From positions 3,472,001-3,536,000 of the forward strand of contig OX442322.1 in assembly GCA_949358305.1 (NCBI GenBank): 64,000 nucleotides of DNA, written 5' to 3'. The translations under genes and the position numbers were made by a program. Shown piece by piece: positions 50,962 to 62,586 of this stretch; the stretch's first letter is position 1; each line of letters starts with the position of its first letter. The stretch comes from Strigamia acuminata. Taxonomy: Eukaryota > Arthropoda > Chilopoda > Geophilomorpha > Linotaeniidae. The notes below the pieces were generated by a model. It had not been told where the DNA came from. It worked only from the letters and a program-made list of their open reading frames with translations, and made no database searches.

Positions 50962-53900
50962 AGAAGTGGCTAATGCTACGTCGGAATCTTTATTTATGGA
51001 TGTAGACACAACTTGTCTTGAAGTAGCCACTAGTCATAGTGGCGGAGTAGAGGAAAATTTGCAAGAAATGACAGAACAATTAAAAAATCTGACATTATTT
51101 CCTCACAAGTGTTACACGAAGAAATTCTGTAGACTTCGCCGACTCAACAGAGTCATAGGCGGCAATAATTTGCACAATATTACTTTAGGTAATAATAAAG
51201 ATGATCCTCGAATGAAGATCACAATTGGTGGGCTCACCTATAACGCGCTCATGGATACAGGAGCATCTCAATGTTACATTGGAGAACAACTTTTGTCTGA
51301 AACTCAGGCTCTGCCGGAATTTTTGCAAGAGGCTCCCAGAAACATGTTGGTTAACGCTGTAGGCGTAGCACACAAGCCTGTCGGACAAATAACTTTGTGC
51401 GTGCAATGGGCTGATGAATTTACACCAATGAATTTCATCGTTTTAGCAAAACGAGTTTGTGGCTTGATACTTGGCCACAATTTCATGCGCAGACAGAAAA
51501 TTAGTCCGCATCCACATTTACAAGAGTTCTCTTGTGCAGATAAACCTAATTGGTCCGCTCCTTATGAATCGGAAGAAGCCAATTTGGCCCTCGCCCCATT
51601 AAATCGAATTACTTTCGATTATTTAGGACTGTCGTCCACTCTCAACTCAATTGAGTTAACAGACACTCCTGTGTTGACTTGGGATGAAAAATTAGTTGAG
51701 GAGAGCGACTGCACTCCGGAACAAAGACTAGCACTTCGCGAAGTGGTTAACTCGATACCGAATGTATTTCGTGATCAAGTTGGGTGCACTAACGTGACCC
51801 AACATCATATTAAGTTCAAAGAAGGGCATTCATTGCCCAAAATGCAGTATAGAATGTATAACCCGGCCAAGAGAGCCATTATGACCAAACTAGCTGCAGA
51901 ATTGGAACAGGATGGACTCATTGAAAAGGCCAAAGGGCCCTTCATAAGTCATCCCGTCATTGTTGCGAAGCCTGACGGCTCGTATAGGATGTGCATCGAC
52001 TACCGGTGGCTAAATGCCATCACTGAAGTCGAAGTAATACAAATGCCAAGTATTGACCTTTTATTGCATAATACTGGTCCGGCAAAGTATTTTACGTCTA
52101 TCGACCTTGTTAAAGGTTACTACCAAGTCGAAATGCGTGAGGAAGATCGTCCAAAAACGGCGTTTTATACGCCAAACGGCCCTTATCAATTTGTGCGAAT
52201 GCCGTTCGGCCTTTGCAATGCGCCTTGTACTTTCCAGCGTCTGATGGAAGGCATTTTAGGCTCAGCTTTACAAGACTACGCATTAGTTTATTTGGATGAC
52301 GTAATTGTGTATTCAGATAATTGGGATGATCATCTCAAACATGTCCGAGATGTTTTGGAAAGGCTTAACCAAGCCAACATGACGATAAATAAAGCGAAAT
52401 CTCGTTTTGGGCGTACAGAATTAAAATTCTTGGGCCACTGGATTAAACCCGAAGGTCTCTTCGGTGATCCCGATAAAATATCGGCGATCATGAAATTTCC
52501 CACCCCCACGTGTGCTAAAGACATTCAGCGCTTTCACGGCATGACTAACTTCTTCAGGAAGTTTGTTCCAAATCACGGAACTATTGCCGCACCATACACA
52601 CGTATGATGAATGAGAAAACTCCATTTGAATGGGGAGATGAGCAGACAGAAGCTTTTAATAAAATTAAAGAGCTACTTTGTGGTGACAATTGTCTATACA
52701 AACCAGATATGACTTTACCATTTGTTGTCATGACTGACGCTTCACATGAAGGCTTAGGAGCTGTCCTTTGCCAAGACGTCGATATATTCGATGAAAAGAA
52801 GCAGAAAAACATTTCTGTACCCAAACCTGTAGCTTATGCAAGCAGAGTTTTACGTGGAGCGGAGAAGCGTTATACAACGCCGGAACTCGAATGTCTCGCA
52901 GTCGTGTGGGCTATTGATCGATTTAAACCATATCTCGAATATGGTACATTCACTTTAGAGTCAGATGCAGAAGCACTGAAATAGTTGATGCGAACGCCTG
53001 AACCATCTGGGAAATTTGGCCGATGGGCCTTAAGAATCCAATGTGGAAATTTTAAAATTGTTTTTCGAAAAGGTGCTGCTAACCAAGTTGCAGATGCACT
53101 TTCTAGAGCCCCACTAACAGAGGAAGACATTCCTCTTCGTGATCATGTGGAACCTGTCGAAATTAAACAATACTGGCCTGAATGGGACGGAAATCCTTCT
53201 GTTTCATTAAATCGTGCCCCGGAGAAACGAGAATATTTGGCTAGTGTGCGTTCCTATTTTTCAGAAAATTCTAAAGAATGTTCTGAAGAAAAGGAGGGGG
53301 AGGAAGTACAAGAAACCTTGTACAGTGCGTTGACTGAAGTACTTAAAGAAGTCCCTCCTACAAGGAGAGAAATAATAGATGCTCAGTTACTAGATACTGA
53401 ATGCAAACGCATTCGAGAATATTTATTGAATGACAAGGTTGTTGGGATACCACAATCTGAAATAAAAGAATGGAAAAACAAAGTCAAAAACTATTGTTTA
53501 GACAAAAAAGAAATTGATGGTGATCAAATGATCATCTATTTTAACCCTTCGTTCGAAGAGGAATTAAACGATTCGGGAAACGGCTTTAAAGCCGTTGTAC
53601 CCAGTTCACTCGTAAAACGAGTACTCTTCGCTTGTCATGGCCACCCCCTAAGCGGTCACGCTGGGATGAGTAAGACGCTTGAGAAAACGCGTTTAATATA
53701 TTTCTGGCCTGGTATGAGTAGAAGTGTCAGGAACTACGTCAAAAGTTGCACGCACTGTGCTCAGTACAAGCCTATTCAACAGAAAAGGCACGCAGCTCCT
53801 TACACGCCACACAACATGACCAATCCTTGGGAATGTATTAACATGGACTTGATGGGCCCAAAACCCGCGGGAAGGTCCCAAAACCAGTATATTTTTGTCA

Positions 53901-55126
53901 TTATTGACAATTGTACCAAGTTCGTTGAAATTAAGGCTTTGACCAAAGCCACGAGCGCTAACTGCGTTCAAGAATTAAGATCTGTTACAAACAGATGGGG
54001 ACACCCCAAAAAGATTGTGAGCGATAACGGAAAACAATTTGTTTCCGATATTTACAATGAGTATTGCGAAATGTACAACATTCGCCCGTCCCATACAAGC
54101 ACGTATCATGCCCAGGCGAACCCGACAGAGCGAGCCAATAGAGATATAAAGACGATGCTGGCCCTGTACACAGATGTGCACACGCAATGGCCACGTTATC
54201 TAGACGAATTCGCGTTCGCGATGAGAAATAATGTCTCAGCGGCAACGGGCTCAAGCCCAATGTTACTGAACACAGGACGAATCGTAACATTACCTTTCGA
54301 CCCAAGGATTATTAAACATGCCAATCCATTTGACAAAGAAAATCCAGAAAAATATGTCAGAGTACTATTAGATATATTACGTAGATCGCATCAAGAGATG
54401 CATCGCAGAATTCAATTGAATTTTGAACGACATAGAAAAATACACGAACAAAAGTTCGTAATTACGGAGTTCGAAGTTGGAGATTTAGTTTGGAAACAGA
54501 CTCACATTCTCTCGTGCGCAGATAAAAATATCTCCGCTGGATTTGCCGAGAAGAGAGATGGACCGTGGGAAATTACTAAAGTACTTCCTGGCGGAGCGTA
54601 TAAATTACGCAAATTATCTGATGGTTCAATCGAAAAATCAGTGAACATTAAAGCGTTGTACCCCTATACGCCCTCATACCCAATTGAGACTTGGAAAGTA
54701 GGACAAAAGTCCGCCTCTTACTCGCCTCAAGACAATCCTAAATGGATGGACGAAAGTAATCAACTTCCGGATGCTGAAGAAATGGAATTAATTCCTGAAA
54801 CTTCCTCAGAAATTCCAATGGAATTATCCGACTCAACTTCAGTGCAGATTGACAAATCTGCGCCAACAAAGTCTAAACATAGACATAGACAACGCTTAAC
54901 TGCTATGGAAAAGAAAGCGGCGTTAAAAAGAGGTGAAGTTCCAAAGAAACCACCTCGAAAACCCCGCAAACCCCAACCGATAGTTCCACAAACTAGCACT
55001 CGTCCACGACGAGAACGAAAACCAAATCCTAAATATGCAGATGAAAATTTCGTGCGAAACATCACTGCAGTATTTAAAAAACCTTACCAACAACGAGGAA
55101 AAGCCTCAAAGTTTTGTTGGAATTGA
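50925..55126 (+). pseudogene. gypsy-3 pol with one in-frame TAG
   Basis: About 1400 codons in one frame entered by -1 frameshift. Domains: aspartic protease (ALMDTGASQCYIG), reverse transcriptase (TSIDLVKGYYQVEM, MPFGLCNAPCTFQ, VYLDDVIVYS), RNase H (MTDASHEGLGAVLCQ, TPELECLAVVWA), integrase finger (HPLSGHAG to CTHCAQYK), integrase core (NMDLMGPKPAG, SDNGKQF, NPTERANRDIK) and the GPY-like end (KRDGPWEITKVLPGG). A TAG at 52982-52984 lies at the end of RNase H, before LMRTPEPSGKFGRW. Both sides are otherwise intact. The C-terminal tail is lysine- and proline-rich. The 5' ATG-less start supports expression as a Gag-Pol fusion. Confidence 0.92.
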
Positions 55127-55781
55127 TAAGTTTTATTCAAAACTTGAAGACTGTAATTATTTACATGTCTGACAGGTGTAGTGATTTATAATCTCAACAC
55201 CGGGGGACAAGATATTACGATATTTATTGAAATTTATATTAAAATATGAATTTGTTGCGATGAATTAAATATTCGATAGAATATTTTAATTTTTTGGTCG
55301 TATTTACATGTGTTTTAACCAAAATACAGAGAATTACTTTGAAAAGTGATAATCTCGCGTAATTACGAAGGTACGAGACTTACGAGGTGTGATTAAACCT
55401 CGAACCCGACAATTAATAGGGAATAAAATTCCCAGGGTTCATTGCACACAAACACTTCGTAAAACACGTGGATACAAGTGACTTCGTCCCTTCGTCCCTC
55501 TTCATTTTTCGACTCGAGATTTCAACGCTAATTCAATTAGCAACCTCAGCAAGGAAAACAAGCTTCAACAGTAAGTAGTTTTCAAATATATTCTTTGACC
55601 AAAGAATTGGAAAAATTGTTCGCAACAATTGAAAAATATCGGCGTCCCGATAAAAAATTAGAAATTCACGTGTATTATAAGCGTGAATCGGCATTAAATC
55701 ACTCTGGAAGTTTAGCTATTCAGTCGAATAGTTGGGTTAAATATTAATAATGAATTATTAAGATTTAAGTATGTAGGCACT
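55127..55781 (+). other. gypsy-3 spacer after pol
   Basis: AT-rich, no gene. It leads into the nested solo LTR. ORF3 is expected to be reached by splicing across this spacer. Confidence 0.5.
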
Positions 55782-57370
55782 TGTGACGGTTACACTGTCA
55801 TGCACTTTGTTAGTATAGGACGATTATTTCACCAATAGATGGCGCTGATACGTTTTAGCGGTAATTTCAAATTTCGACAATTTTTGAGTGAATAAAATAT
55901 AAATTACTATTTATATTTTATTCCACTGCAACTTTAGACACTTTTAAATACTTTTGGATGTTTAAATACTAGTTGATTTATTTGTCACATAATTCTATTG
56001 AATTATGTGCAAACTCTACACCTGGTGAAGTCACCCCCCATCACCCACTGTGAGTTGGACTCCTTTTGGATTATAGTCAAAGGGACTTAATCCAAAATGT
56101 GTCCTGCGTATCCAGTTCCTGTAGTGGACCTAGTAGAAGACTATGTCCTGAGTATCCACTTCCTATGATCTGGGATTGGATGGATTTGACTACCCAGTGA
56201 TCCCATTGGATCACTGAACAGCTATTCTCCTCACCGAGTATATATCCCCCTGCAAAACGGATATAGCTCGCTCTTGTTCTGTTTTTGTTTGATACTGATA
56301 TTACTTGAGCACATACTATACTTCTCTGCGTTCCGACAATCCGTTGTAGAAATACTTTGTATTTAGTGTAAGTATCTAGAGTGGGTAGAAGACTCACAGA
56401 CACACTGCCCGCCTCTTCATGCCAACATTCCGTTGTAGAAATGTCGTAACTAGAGTGAGAAATTCACAGACACATTTAAGTGTAGGATCTAGAGTGGGGT
56501 ACAACCCACAGACGCACTCCCTCCAGCTTCATGCCAACATTCCGTTGTAGAGTGCAGAATCTAGAGTGGAGTAAAATTCACAGACGCATTGGTAATGTAG
56601 AATCTAGAGTGGAGTATTTATATTTCACAGACGCATTATCAGAGTGATCGACGCGGAGTAATTTCCCGGTTACTCTCCCGCCAGCCAGAACCGAGTGGAG
56701 TAATTTCCCGGCAATGGATAACCTTTCCTGCGAAATACTTCGATTCATTTCGTTGTTGGTTTGACGGAACATTTCAGTCTGACTCAAATGTTGATTGCAC
56801 TCGGGGCAAAAATAGCTCGGCGCTATTTTAATTATTTCTTTATTTTTATAGTTATTTATCCAGTTTCGCGAACACAATATCATGTTTAATTCAATAGAAT
56901 TTACATGAATATTTATTTCGATTGTTTCATCATTCTTATGATCGCGCTGTATAATTATTAACAATATAATAATTATACGTGTGATGATTGTGCCAAAGTC
57001 AACCGCACCTCTCGGATATAACACACCCAAGCCTAACCATTACACACCATTTTAGAACCAATCCAGGACCATTTGGAAGCCCGAACCATACTAAGACGAC
57101 ATCTTTTACGTCACCGTAATAAGAAAGATACACATTCTTATTGCACGACTGAAAACCGCAAGTGATATTATTTCAGGGCTTTTGCCAACCCATTGTATAT
57201 TTAACATAAGTTATTTAGCCAGTTGTAGGCATAGGCTTTATATAAGTCTTCCATTCGTAATAAATTGTCACATGATTTGAGAAATCACAAGCCTCCGTAC
57301 TTTTACACTTTCACACGAGTTCTCGCTCTAATTGTTAAGCAATTTGTATCTCGCCAAGTCAATCGTCACA
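55782..57370 (+). repeat. LTR-4: solo LTR of a related gypsy family
   Basis: 1589 bp beginning TGTGACGGTT and ending AATCGTCACA, the same end as the gypsy-3 LTR. It is flanked by CACT on both sides (55778-55781, 57371-57374). Shared landmarks with the gypsy-3 LTR are ATAGATGGCGCTG and GTGAATAAAATATAA. TATA box at 56239-56244. It has no internal genes, as expected of recombination between two LTRs. Confidence 0.85.
56374..56634 (+). repeat. Five tandem hairpin units in LTR-4
   Basis: Units of the form (T)CTAGA-GTGRN-loop-NYCAC-AGACRCA start at about 56374, 56449, 56487, 56559 and 56602. Stem arms vary together: GTGGGT/ACTCAC, GTGA/TCAC, GTGGG/CCCAC, GTGGA/TTCAC twice. Units 1 and 3 are followed by a shared GCCAACATTCCGTTGTAGA block. 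They begin about 130 bases after the TATA box, so should be transcribed. Confidence 0.75.
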
Positions 57371-57374
57371 CACT

Positions 57375-57770
57375 AATTATTTAAATCAAGTCGCGGTCGA
57401 GGCTTGCATAAATTATTTGGCGATGAATTTTCGATGTAAGATATTTATTAGACTAAGTGTTAATTAATTAATACGAAAAGTTATCTTTGATACTCGGAAG
57501 TTGGATTAAATAGTTTACAAAACTAAGGGGATTTTTTCTTTTGAAAAATCAACAAGTTGCGATTTTCGATGAAAAATCACTGTCAGGCGAGTCCATTCTC
57601 GTGTCATAAACACAAGGGGAATGAGACTCATTAGTGTCACGTGTTAAGGGTTATAAATAACTCGAGTTGTGTATTTTCGTTGCGAACAATACGTTTTAAT
57701 TCTTTGGACTCAAGGAATGATTATTTAGAGTGGAATTATTTTTAATAAAATAATTTATTTGCGTCTGCAG
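57375..57770 (+). promoter_or_regulatory. Spacer and splice acceptor before gypsy-3 ORF3
   Basis: Non-coding. Its end is TTATTTGCGTCTGCAG followed directly by the ORF3 ATG, a good 3' splice site. Bases 57388-57406 have an exact inverted match at 35923-35941. Confidence 0.6.
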
Positions 57771-59288
57771 ATGGGAAGTGGTAAGCACCGTTCAAAACGG
57801 AGTCATCGACGACACCGACATGAAAGCTCCAGCTCGTCCACCTCGTCTAGTGACGAGCAACGCCGTTCAGCGGAACGTGCTTACATGAGGACCCAACCGA
57901 TACCGACGGCGCCCGCCTCGATGTACGCCCTGACGCCGCTGCAACTCGCAACGCTTAATTGGCTGAGCGTCCATCCGGACGGACTTCCGCTCGACTTAAA
58001 TGCGATGATGCAGGCCCCATCCACTTCTGCGCAGCCAACCGTTTATGAGTCGGCGCAATTGGCCCCGTTGGCCCAGGTAGCATATCCGCCTGTAAACGTT
58101 ATTAACGTCCCGTTGGCCCCGCATTCGCCAGAATTTCGGCCGCCAACTGCAAGCGTGGCGCCCACCGTCGCCAACACGTCGAATGCGGCTGCACCGACTG
58201 TGACGGGACAATCAGCGTCTGCTACGCATCTTCCTGCTGGTGCTGAGTCTTCTGCGTCAGAATACGGATGGAATGAGCCGCCGCCGGGCGCTCTGCGTTA
58301 TTCGGAGCCTGTTTCTCGCAACCGCGAGTACCGAGCGGCCAACAAGGCCAGAAAGAAGGACGAGAAGGCCCGCCTGCGCAAGGAGCAGTGCGAACGAGAC
58401 ATGGCAGCCGGAATACCTCACGATAACATCGTGACGGACCAGGCAACAGAGACGATCTGCCCATTTTGCGTCGGCTGTGGGTGGTGCTGCGGTGCATCCG
58501 CAGGCTCTTCTCTAATGCGTTGTCCAAACTGCCGTGGAAGGAAAACGCGACCGCGTTCGGAGCCGTGGCGCAAGGAGGTTCAGCCCCACGTGGTGAAAGG
58601 CATTAAGCCTAACGAGAAGCGATGTTGGGCTCACTGCCCAAAGTGCCGACTTTTCTTGAATAGTCGCGGCGAAGCGGTTTACATCGACCCGCGCTTCCTC
58701 ACCTGGGCCCGCGCTGAAGCCAACGCCGGTGTAAGAGTCGAACTCCTTCGACAGTCGCCGCCGCCATCTGAGGACTCCGAAGTTTCTACTGAAACTGTCC
58801 AAGCCGTCGAGAGCGCCGGAAGCGAGGTGCAGGAAGAATTCGTTCGACCAAGAGCGATGTCGCGTGGACGAGGCTGTCTGACGCTCGACCGAGCGAGAGA
58901 AATTGCCAAGGTTCAACGAACCAACATCTTGGCACGAGGGCGAGCTCGTAAGCTTCAACAGGCTGTTGAAACGTCGTCTAAACCCGTGGAGGATCCTCCA
59001 GCGGCCGTAACCGACGTGTCTAGTGCCCCTCCAGCGTCTAAGTCTGAGACTTCGGACGACGCACAGTTCGAGGACGCCGAGGAGTTGCTCTCCGTCGTCG
59101 ATTTCGTGGCCGAGTTGCTCGAGGATCTGCCGTTCCCACCTCCGACCCCAGAAGAGATTGAAGCTCCGGAAGAAACTGTGTTTTCCGCCGTCTCGACAGA
59201 GGCGACTGAAGAATCGGATTTTCTGACTTCTGCTGAAGTCGAGAAAAAGGAAGAGGAAGATTCGACTAACGTCGAAAAGAAAGAGTAA
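57771..59288 (+). CDS. gypsy-3 ORF3, unknown cysteine-rich protein
   Basis: 505 codons from the ATG at 57771, chosen because CAG of a splice-acceptor-like sequence abuts it. The N-terminus is basic and serine-rich (KHRSKRSHRRHRHE). A proline/alanine-rich region follows (about 50-170), then a charged helix (RKKDEKARLRKEQCERDMAAGIP). Next is a cysteine-rich module near 225-290: CPFCVGCGWCC, CPNCRG and CWAHCPKC, reminiscent of DnaJ-type zinc fingers. The C-terminal 120 residues are very acidic. No signal peptide or membrane segment is visible, so it is not an envelope. The KxRKE..ARGIP-like segment loosely resembles one in gypsy-1 ORF3. A nucleic-acid-binding role is a guess. Confidence 0.82.
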   Translation: MGSGKHRSKRSHRRHRHESSSSSTSSSDEQRRSAERAYMRTQPIPTAPASMYALTPLQLATLNWLSVHPDGLPLDLNAMMQAPSTSAQPTVYESAQLAPLAQVAYPPVNVINVPLAPHSPEFRPPTASVAPTVANTSNAAAPTVTGQSASATHLPAGAESSASEYGWNEPPPGALRYSEPVSRNREYRAANKARKKDEKARLRKEQCERDMAAGIPHDNIVTDQATETICPFCVGCGWCCGASAGSSLMRCPNCRGRKTRPRSEPWRKEVQPHVVKGIKPNEKRCWAHCPKCRLFLNSRGEAVYIDPRFLTWARAEANAGVRVELLRQSPPPSEDSEVSTETVQAVESAGSEVQEEFVRPRAMSRGRGCLTLDRAREIAKVQRTNILARGRARKLQQAVETSSKPVEDPPAAVTDVSSAPPASKSETSDDAQFEDAEELLSVVDFVAELLEDLPFPPPTPEEIEAPEETVFSAVSTEATEESDFLTSAEVEKKEEEDSTNVEKKE

Positions 59289-60026
59289 AAAGGGACAAAA
59301 TTAACATTCGTTTATTTTTCCGAGTGGAGATTTTTATGACTAAAAATGCTCCAAGTGTTTGTTGTGTTTTTTTCGCCATTACGAAATATCCCCACGAGTA
59401 TTGTGTTTGTTTCAAGATTTTGAACTAATCATTAAAATACTCGAACGAGTATAGTTTAATTTTAAAATTGGATTCAATTTAATTTTTCGTTTTTGAATTC
59501 AATTTGAGCATTTATGGAACTAATCATATTAATATATGTTTGTTTGATTTATTTGCGAATTTCATAATTATTTGTGGAAATTGTGTTTGTTTTGCTTTGT
59601 TCAAAGTGTTGAAGAATTTCAAGTTGAAATTCAATAATTTTTATGACAATCGTAATAAAAATTACTAGTTTAGATTTTCGATAAATAAAATTTTGCATAA
59701 GTTTATTTTTTATTGATTATCTTGTTGATTAATAAGCTATGAATAAGTTTATTTGACGGAGAATTAAAATTTCTATCGAAATTAGTTTTCTCGAACATGT
59801 ATCCATGTTCGGACGAGTTCATTTCCGTCGCTTAGCAACCGGGAGTTGCGCAGTGCAGAGAAGCCGATTAGTCTAATCGGGTGACGAAGTTTCTGAAAGA
59901 AATAACATGATTAAGTTAATAAAAAACTTACCAAGTGGATTAATTCGATAGAATTAGGTGAACATTCTTATCCATTAAGAATGACAATCGAGAGTTAGTA
60001 AACTCTATGCTTGTCACCGGGGGATG
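59289..60026 (+). other. gypsy-3 3' untranslated part
   Basis: AT-rich, no gene. At 59830-59880 it repeats the leader motif (GCTTAGCAACC, TTGCGCAG, AGCCG) with a different but paired stem CCGATTA/TAATCGG. CACCGGGGGATG just before the LTR is the probable polypurine tract. Confidence 0.55.
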
Positions 60027-61773
60027 TGTGATGATTACAAATCGATAGTTATCAATGTTCACCATAGATGGCGCTGTTTAACCAACGCGCGTATTTCAAA
60101 CTCGGTTAAAACTAAAAAGTGTGATAAATAATTATTTAAACACGGTGAATAAAATATAACTATTTTATTCAATATGAATTAAGTATTAATTACTTGATGG
60201 TGTTGATTCTATCGAATCAATATCCACATTACTTACCTGTCAAAGGGAACCAATCGGACCTTTCCGGACCCCAACTGGGCCCATCTGGACATAGTCATAT
60301 ATTAGGTCCGGACTAGTGACCCACGAATCCACCGATTCGTACGCTGATTGGCTGTCGCCAATCTAGTAGTTCTACAGAACTATATAAGCTTCAGTTTTCT
60401 CACTTCCAGTGCTTGGCTTGATAACTGAACTTGTATATTGTCTGTAGTTGAATTGTTATCGTTTGATTTCATTATTCTCTATCGACACATCAGGCCACCT
60501 CAGCTCTCCACAGTTAGTATTCATTACTATTTTGTTATTGCTGTTGTAGGGCTATTTCGGGAAGGCTAACTCCGGTAATAGACATGCATCCGCATGAAAT
60601 GGCCCCGTAACGTTAGCCAGCTGTTCTACGGGACAGTAGGACTTCGTACGGTGGCTTAATATAACGGTCGTATACAGTACGACCTTGCTAAATGAAAGTA
60701 GGTCCCTCAGCTAACTGGCCACAGTCCGCTGCAGGATGGTTGTTGTAAACAGCCCACGCAGGTTCCCGTCTTTCTACGATTGGTCCTTCCGCTCGTTAAA
60801 AGTCGGTAAAGGCCTAATGCACAGGTAACACGCCGGGTTGGTAGCCCGTGAGTAATATCTTCAAGATGTTGCGATAAATAACTACCTGGATAATGGTAAT
60901 CCAACGGCAGTGGCCAAATAATATTTTACCCGGTGCTCGATCATTGGATCCCGCCATCGTAAGGCATGCTGGCGGATGGAAGAGTCAAATCCTTCCGCGA
61001 TGGTTCTCTCGACCGTCGTGACGGTCCCCGCCCCATCGTACCCTCCGGGTTAGTAACCCGTGAACAGGAGTTGAACAACACTGTGTTAAATAAATTACTC
61101 GGGCATTGGTAATCCTGTATTGGCAATATCTTTTTATACCGGTAAGTCCATAGAAATGTTTACCTGGTGGTTGGTACCACCGATAGCGAGTTAAAGCACA
61201 CAATTAAATACTCGGCGCCTGATCACGAGATCTTGTCGTCGTAAGGCATGCTGGCGGATGGAGTCTCAACAACTCCCGCGACGTTCTCTCAATTGTCGTG
61301 ACGGTCCCCGCCCAATTAATATTTATATAACAATACATTTGTTATATTCCAATAATCACTTTACTTTTATTCATTTGAAATATGGAATATTCTGCTGAAT
61401 ATTCCCAAATATACGAAGGACTCTTCGTACTATTAGATAATCGAGCTGCGGACCAAATACGTCTCCGTAGCGATGTTTGTGACGATGCCGCAAGTCAGCC
61501 GTATCCCTCTGGCTTCGCCCGGATCCTCAACCAGTTGATGCCGCCCGTTTACACGCGTCAAGAACCCATATTTTGTTGTTAATATTTAGTAATAAATATG
61601 TCATGTCACACTAAAACTGTAAGTTATTTCTACTTGATTACATATTCATGTTTGTGAAGGCTTCCGTAGCTTATCTCGGTTAGGTTGTTACTAAACTTAG
61701 CAACGTCTTGTATAAACCGAATTATCTATCTCAAAAAGGACTAATAAATTAGCCCAAAAGTAGAATCGTCACA
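60027..61773 (+). repeat. 3' LTR of gypsy-3
   Basis: 1747 bp. I noticed three differences from the 5' LTR: two in the apical hairpin arms of the first structured motif, and one A for G near 61689. Confidence 0.95.
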
Positions 61774-62409
61774 GGCTTTCTCCTCGGCAAGACCGTTTGA
61801 CGGAAACATTAATAGTCCGAACTTCGCCTTCAGTTGACGGGGGTTGCATGGCTCAGCAGAGCCATGCTATGCATGGTCCGGTAGGACCATGCCCTGAGTA
61901 AGAAACGGCTATTTGACATGCGGACATACCAAATAACCAGAAAACAAGACTAACTTAACTTCCTGTTGTCAGGGAGTTTTATACTCGGTGGGATTAAGTT
62001 CCACCAATCTCGTATCGCAGGAAGTGGATACGGAGATGCAAACTTGGATTATGCTAATCCTTGACATGAAACAGGAAATGGATACCGGGGACCGGAAGTG
62101 GATACCCAGGACACATTCCCAAGTCACACATTAATCCTCTAATCCGCATGGTCACTATTCCAAGAATGTGACCAATTCTTTCTTCCAATCATTCAATACA
62201 ATAATATAACTTTATATTATTGTCAAGTTAAATAATCTAAACCAATATATTAAATACTTATTTAATATATTGAATGTTATTTATTTAATTCCGTATTTCG
62301 AATTTACCGCTGATTTGCGATAGCGCCATCTAGTGGCGACATTGCTCATTGACAAATGCGGTTTTAGCCGACGAATCCTTGTAAATCGGCCGTGATATTT
62401 TAGTATCAT
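61774..62409 (-). repeat. LTR-5, 5' part (old gypsy LTR, minus strand)
   Basis: On the minus strand it has the landmarks CTAGATGGCGCTA, a TATA box (TATAAAA, 61977-61983) and, 85-135 bases downstream of the TATA box, two perfect tandem hairpins (61846-61892). It is cut by gypsy-3 at GGCT and continues at 45830. The 5' end near 62409 is approximate. Confidence 0.6.
61846..61892 (-). repeat. Two perfect tandem hairpins in LTR-5
   Basis: GCATGGCTC/GAGCCATGC (61846-61867) and GCATGGTCC/GGACCATGC (61871-61892), each nine pairs with a four-base loop. Six pairs are shared and three differ with pairing kept. Confidence 0.8.
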
Positions 62410-62586
62410 GTGGAAATGAGTGTTTATTCATATCAATAAAACATCTTTGGAATTAAAACACCATAAATAACTTTATTCAGGACTTTTATCACATTTACTG
62501 CAAATACAGCTAAAATACCACCATAATGGCGCAACAGCGCCTTCTGGTGGGAAATCAGGCATTTATAGCCATATTAATTTGTCACA
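62410..62586 (-). repeat. 3' LTR start of gypsy-6 (truncated)
   Basis: On the minus strand it begins TGTGACAAATTAATATGG after a polypurine tract (TTAAGGGGGATT, about 62587-62598), has GAAGGCGCTG and GAATAAAG like the related LTRs, and breaks off at the LTR-5 boundary. Confidence 0.6.

Larger units (their letters stand above)
45831..61773 (+). mobile_element. gypsy-3: Ty3/gypsy retrotransposon with ORF3 and nested solo LTR
   Basis: About 15.9 kb including a 1.6-kb nested solo LTR. Ends are two 1747-bp LTRs that differ at about three positions, flanked by GGCT on both sides (45827-45830, 61774-61777). Order: LTR, tRNA-Gln-type primer site, leader, gag, pol, gap with LTR-4, ORF3, 3' untranslated part, LTR. 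Two in-frame TAG codons (gag and pol) are the only coding lesions seen. Confidence 0.93.

Noticed and set aside
56578-57030. 150-codon minus-strand frame in LTR-4
   Set aside because: Lies across the hairpin array and AT-rich LTR sequence; no domain, no start context.
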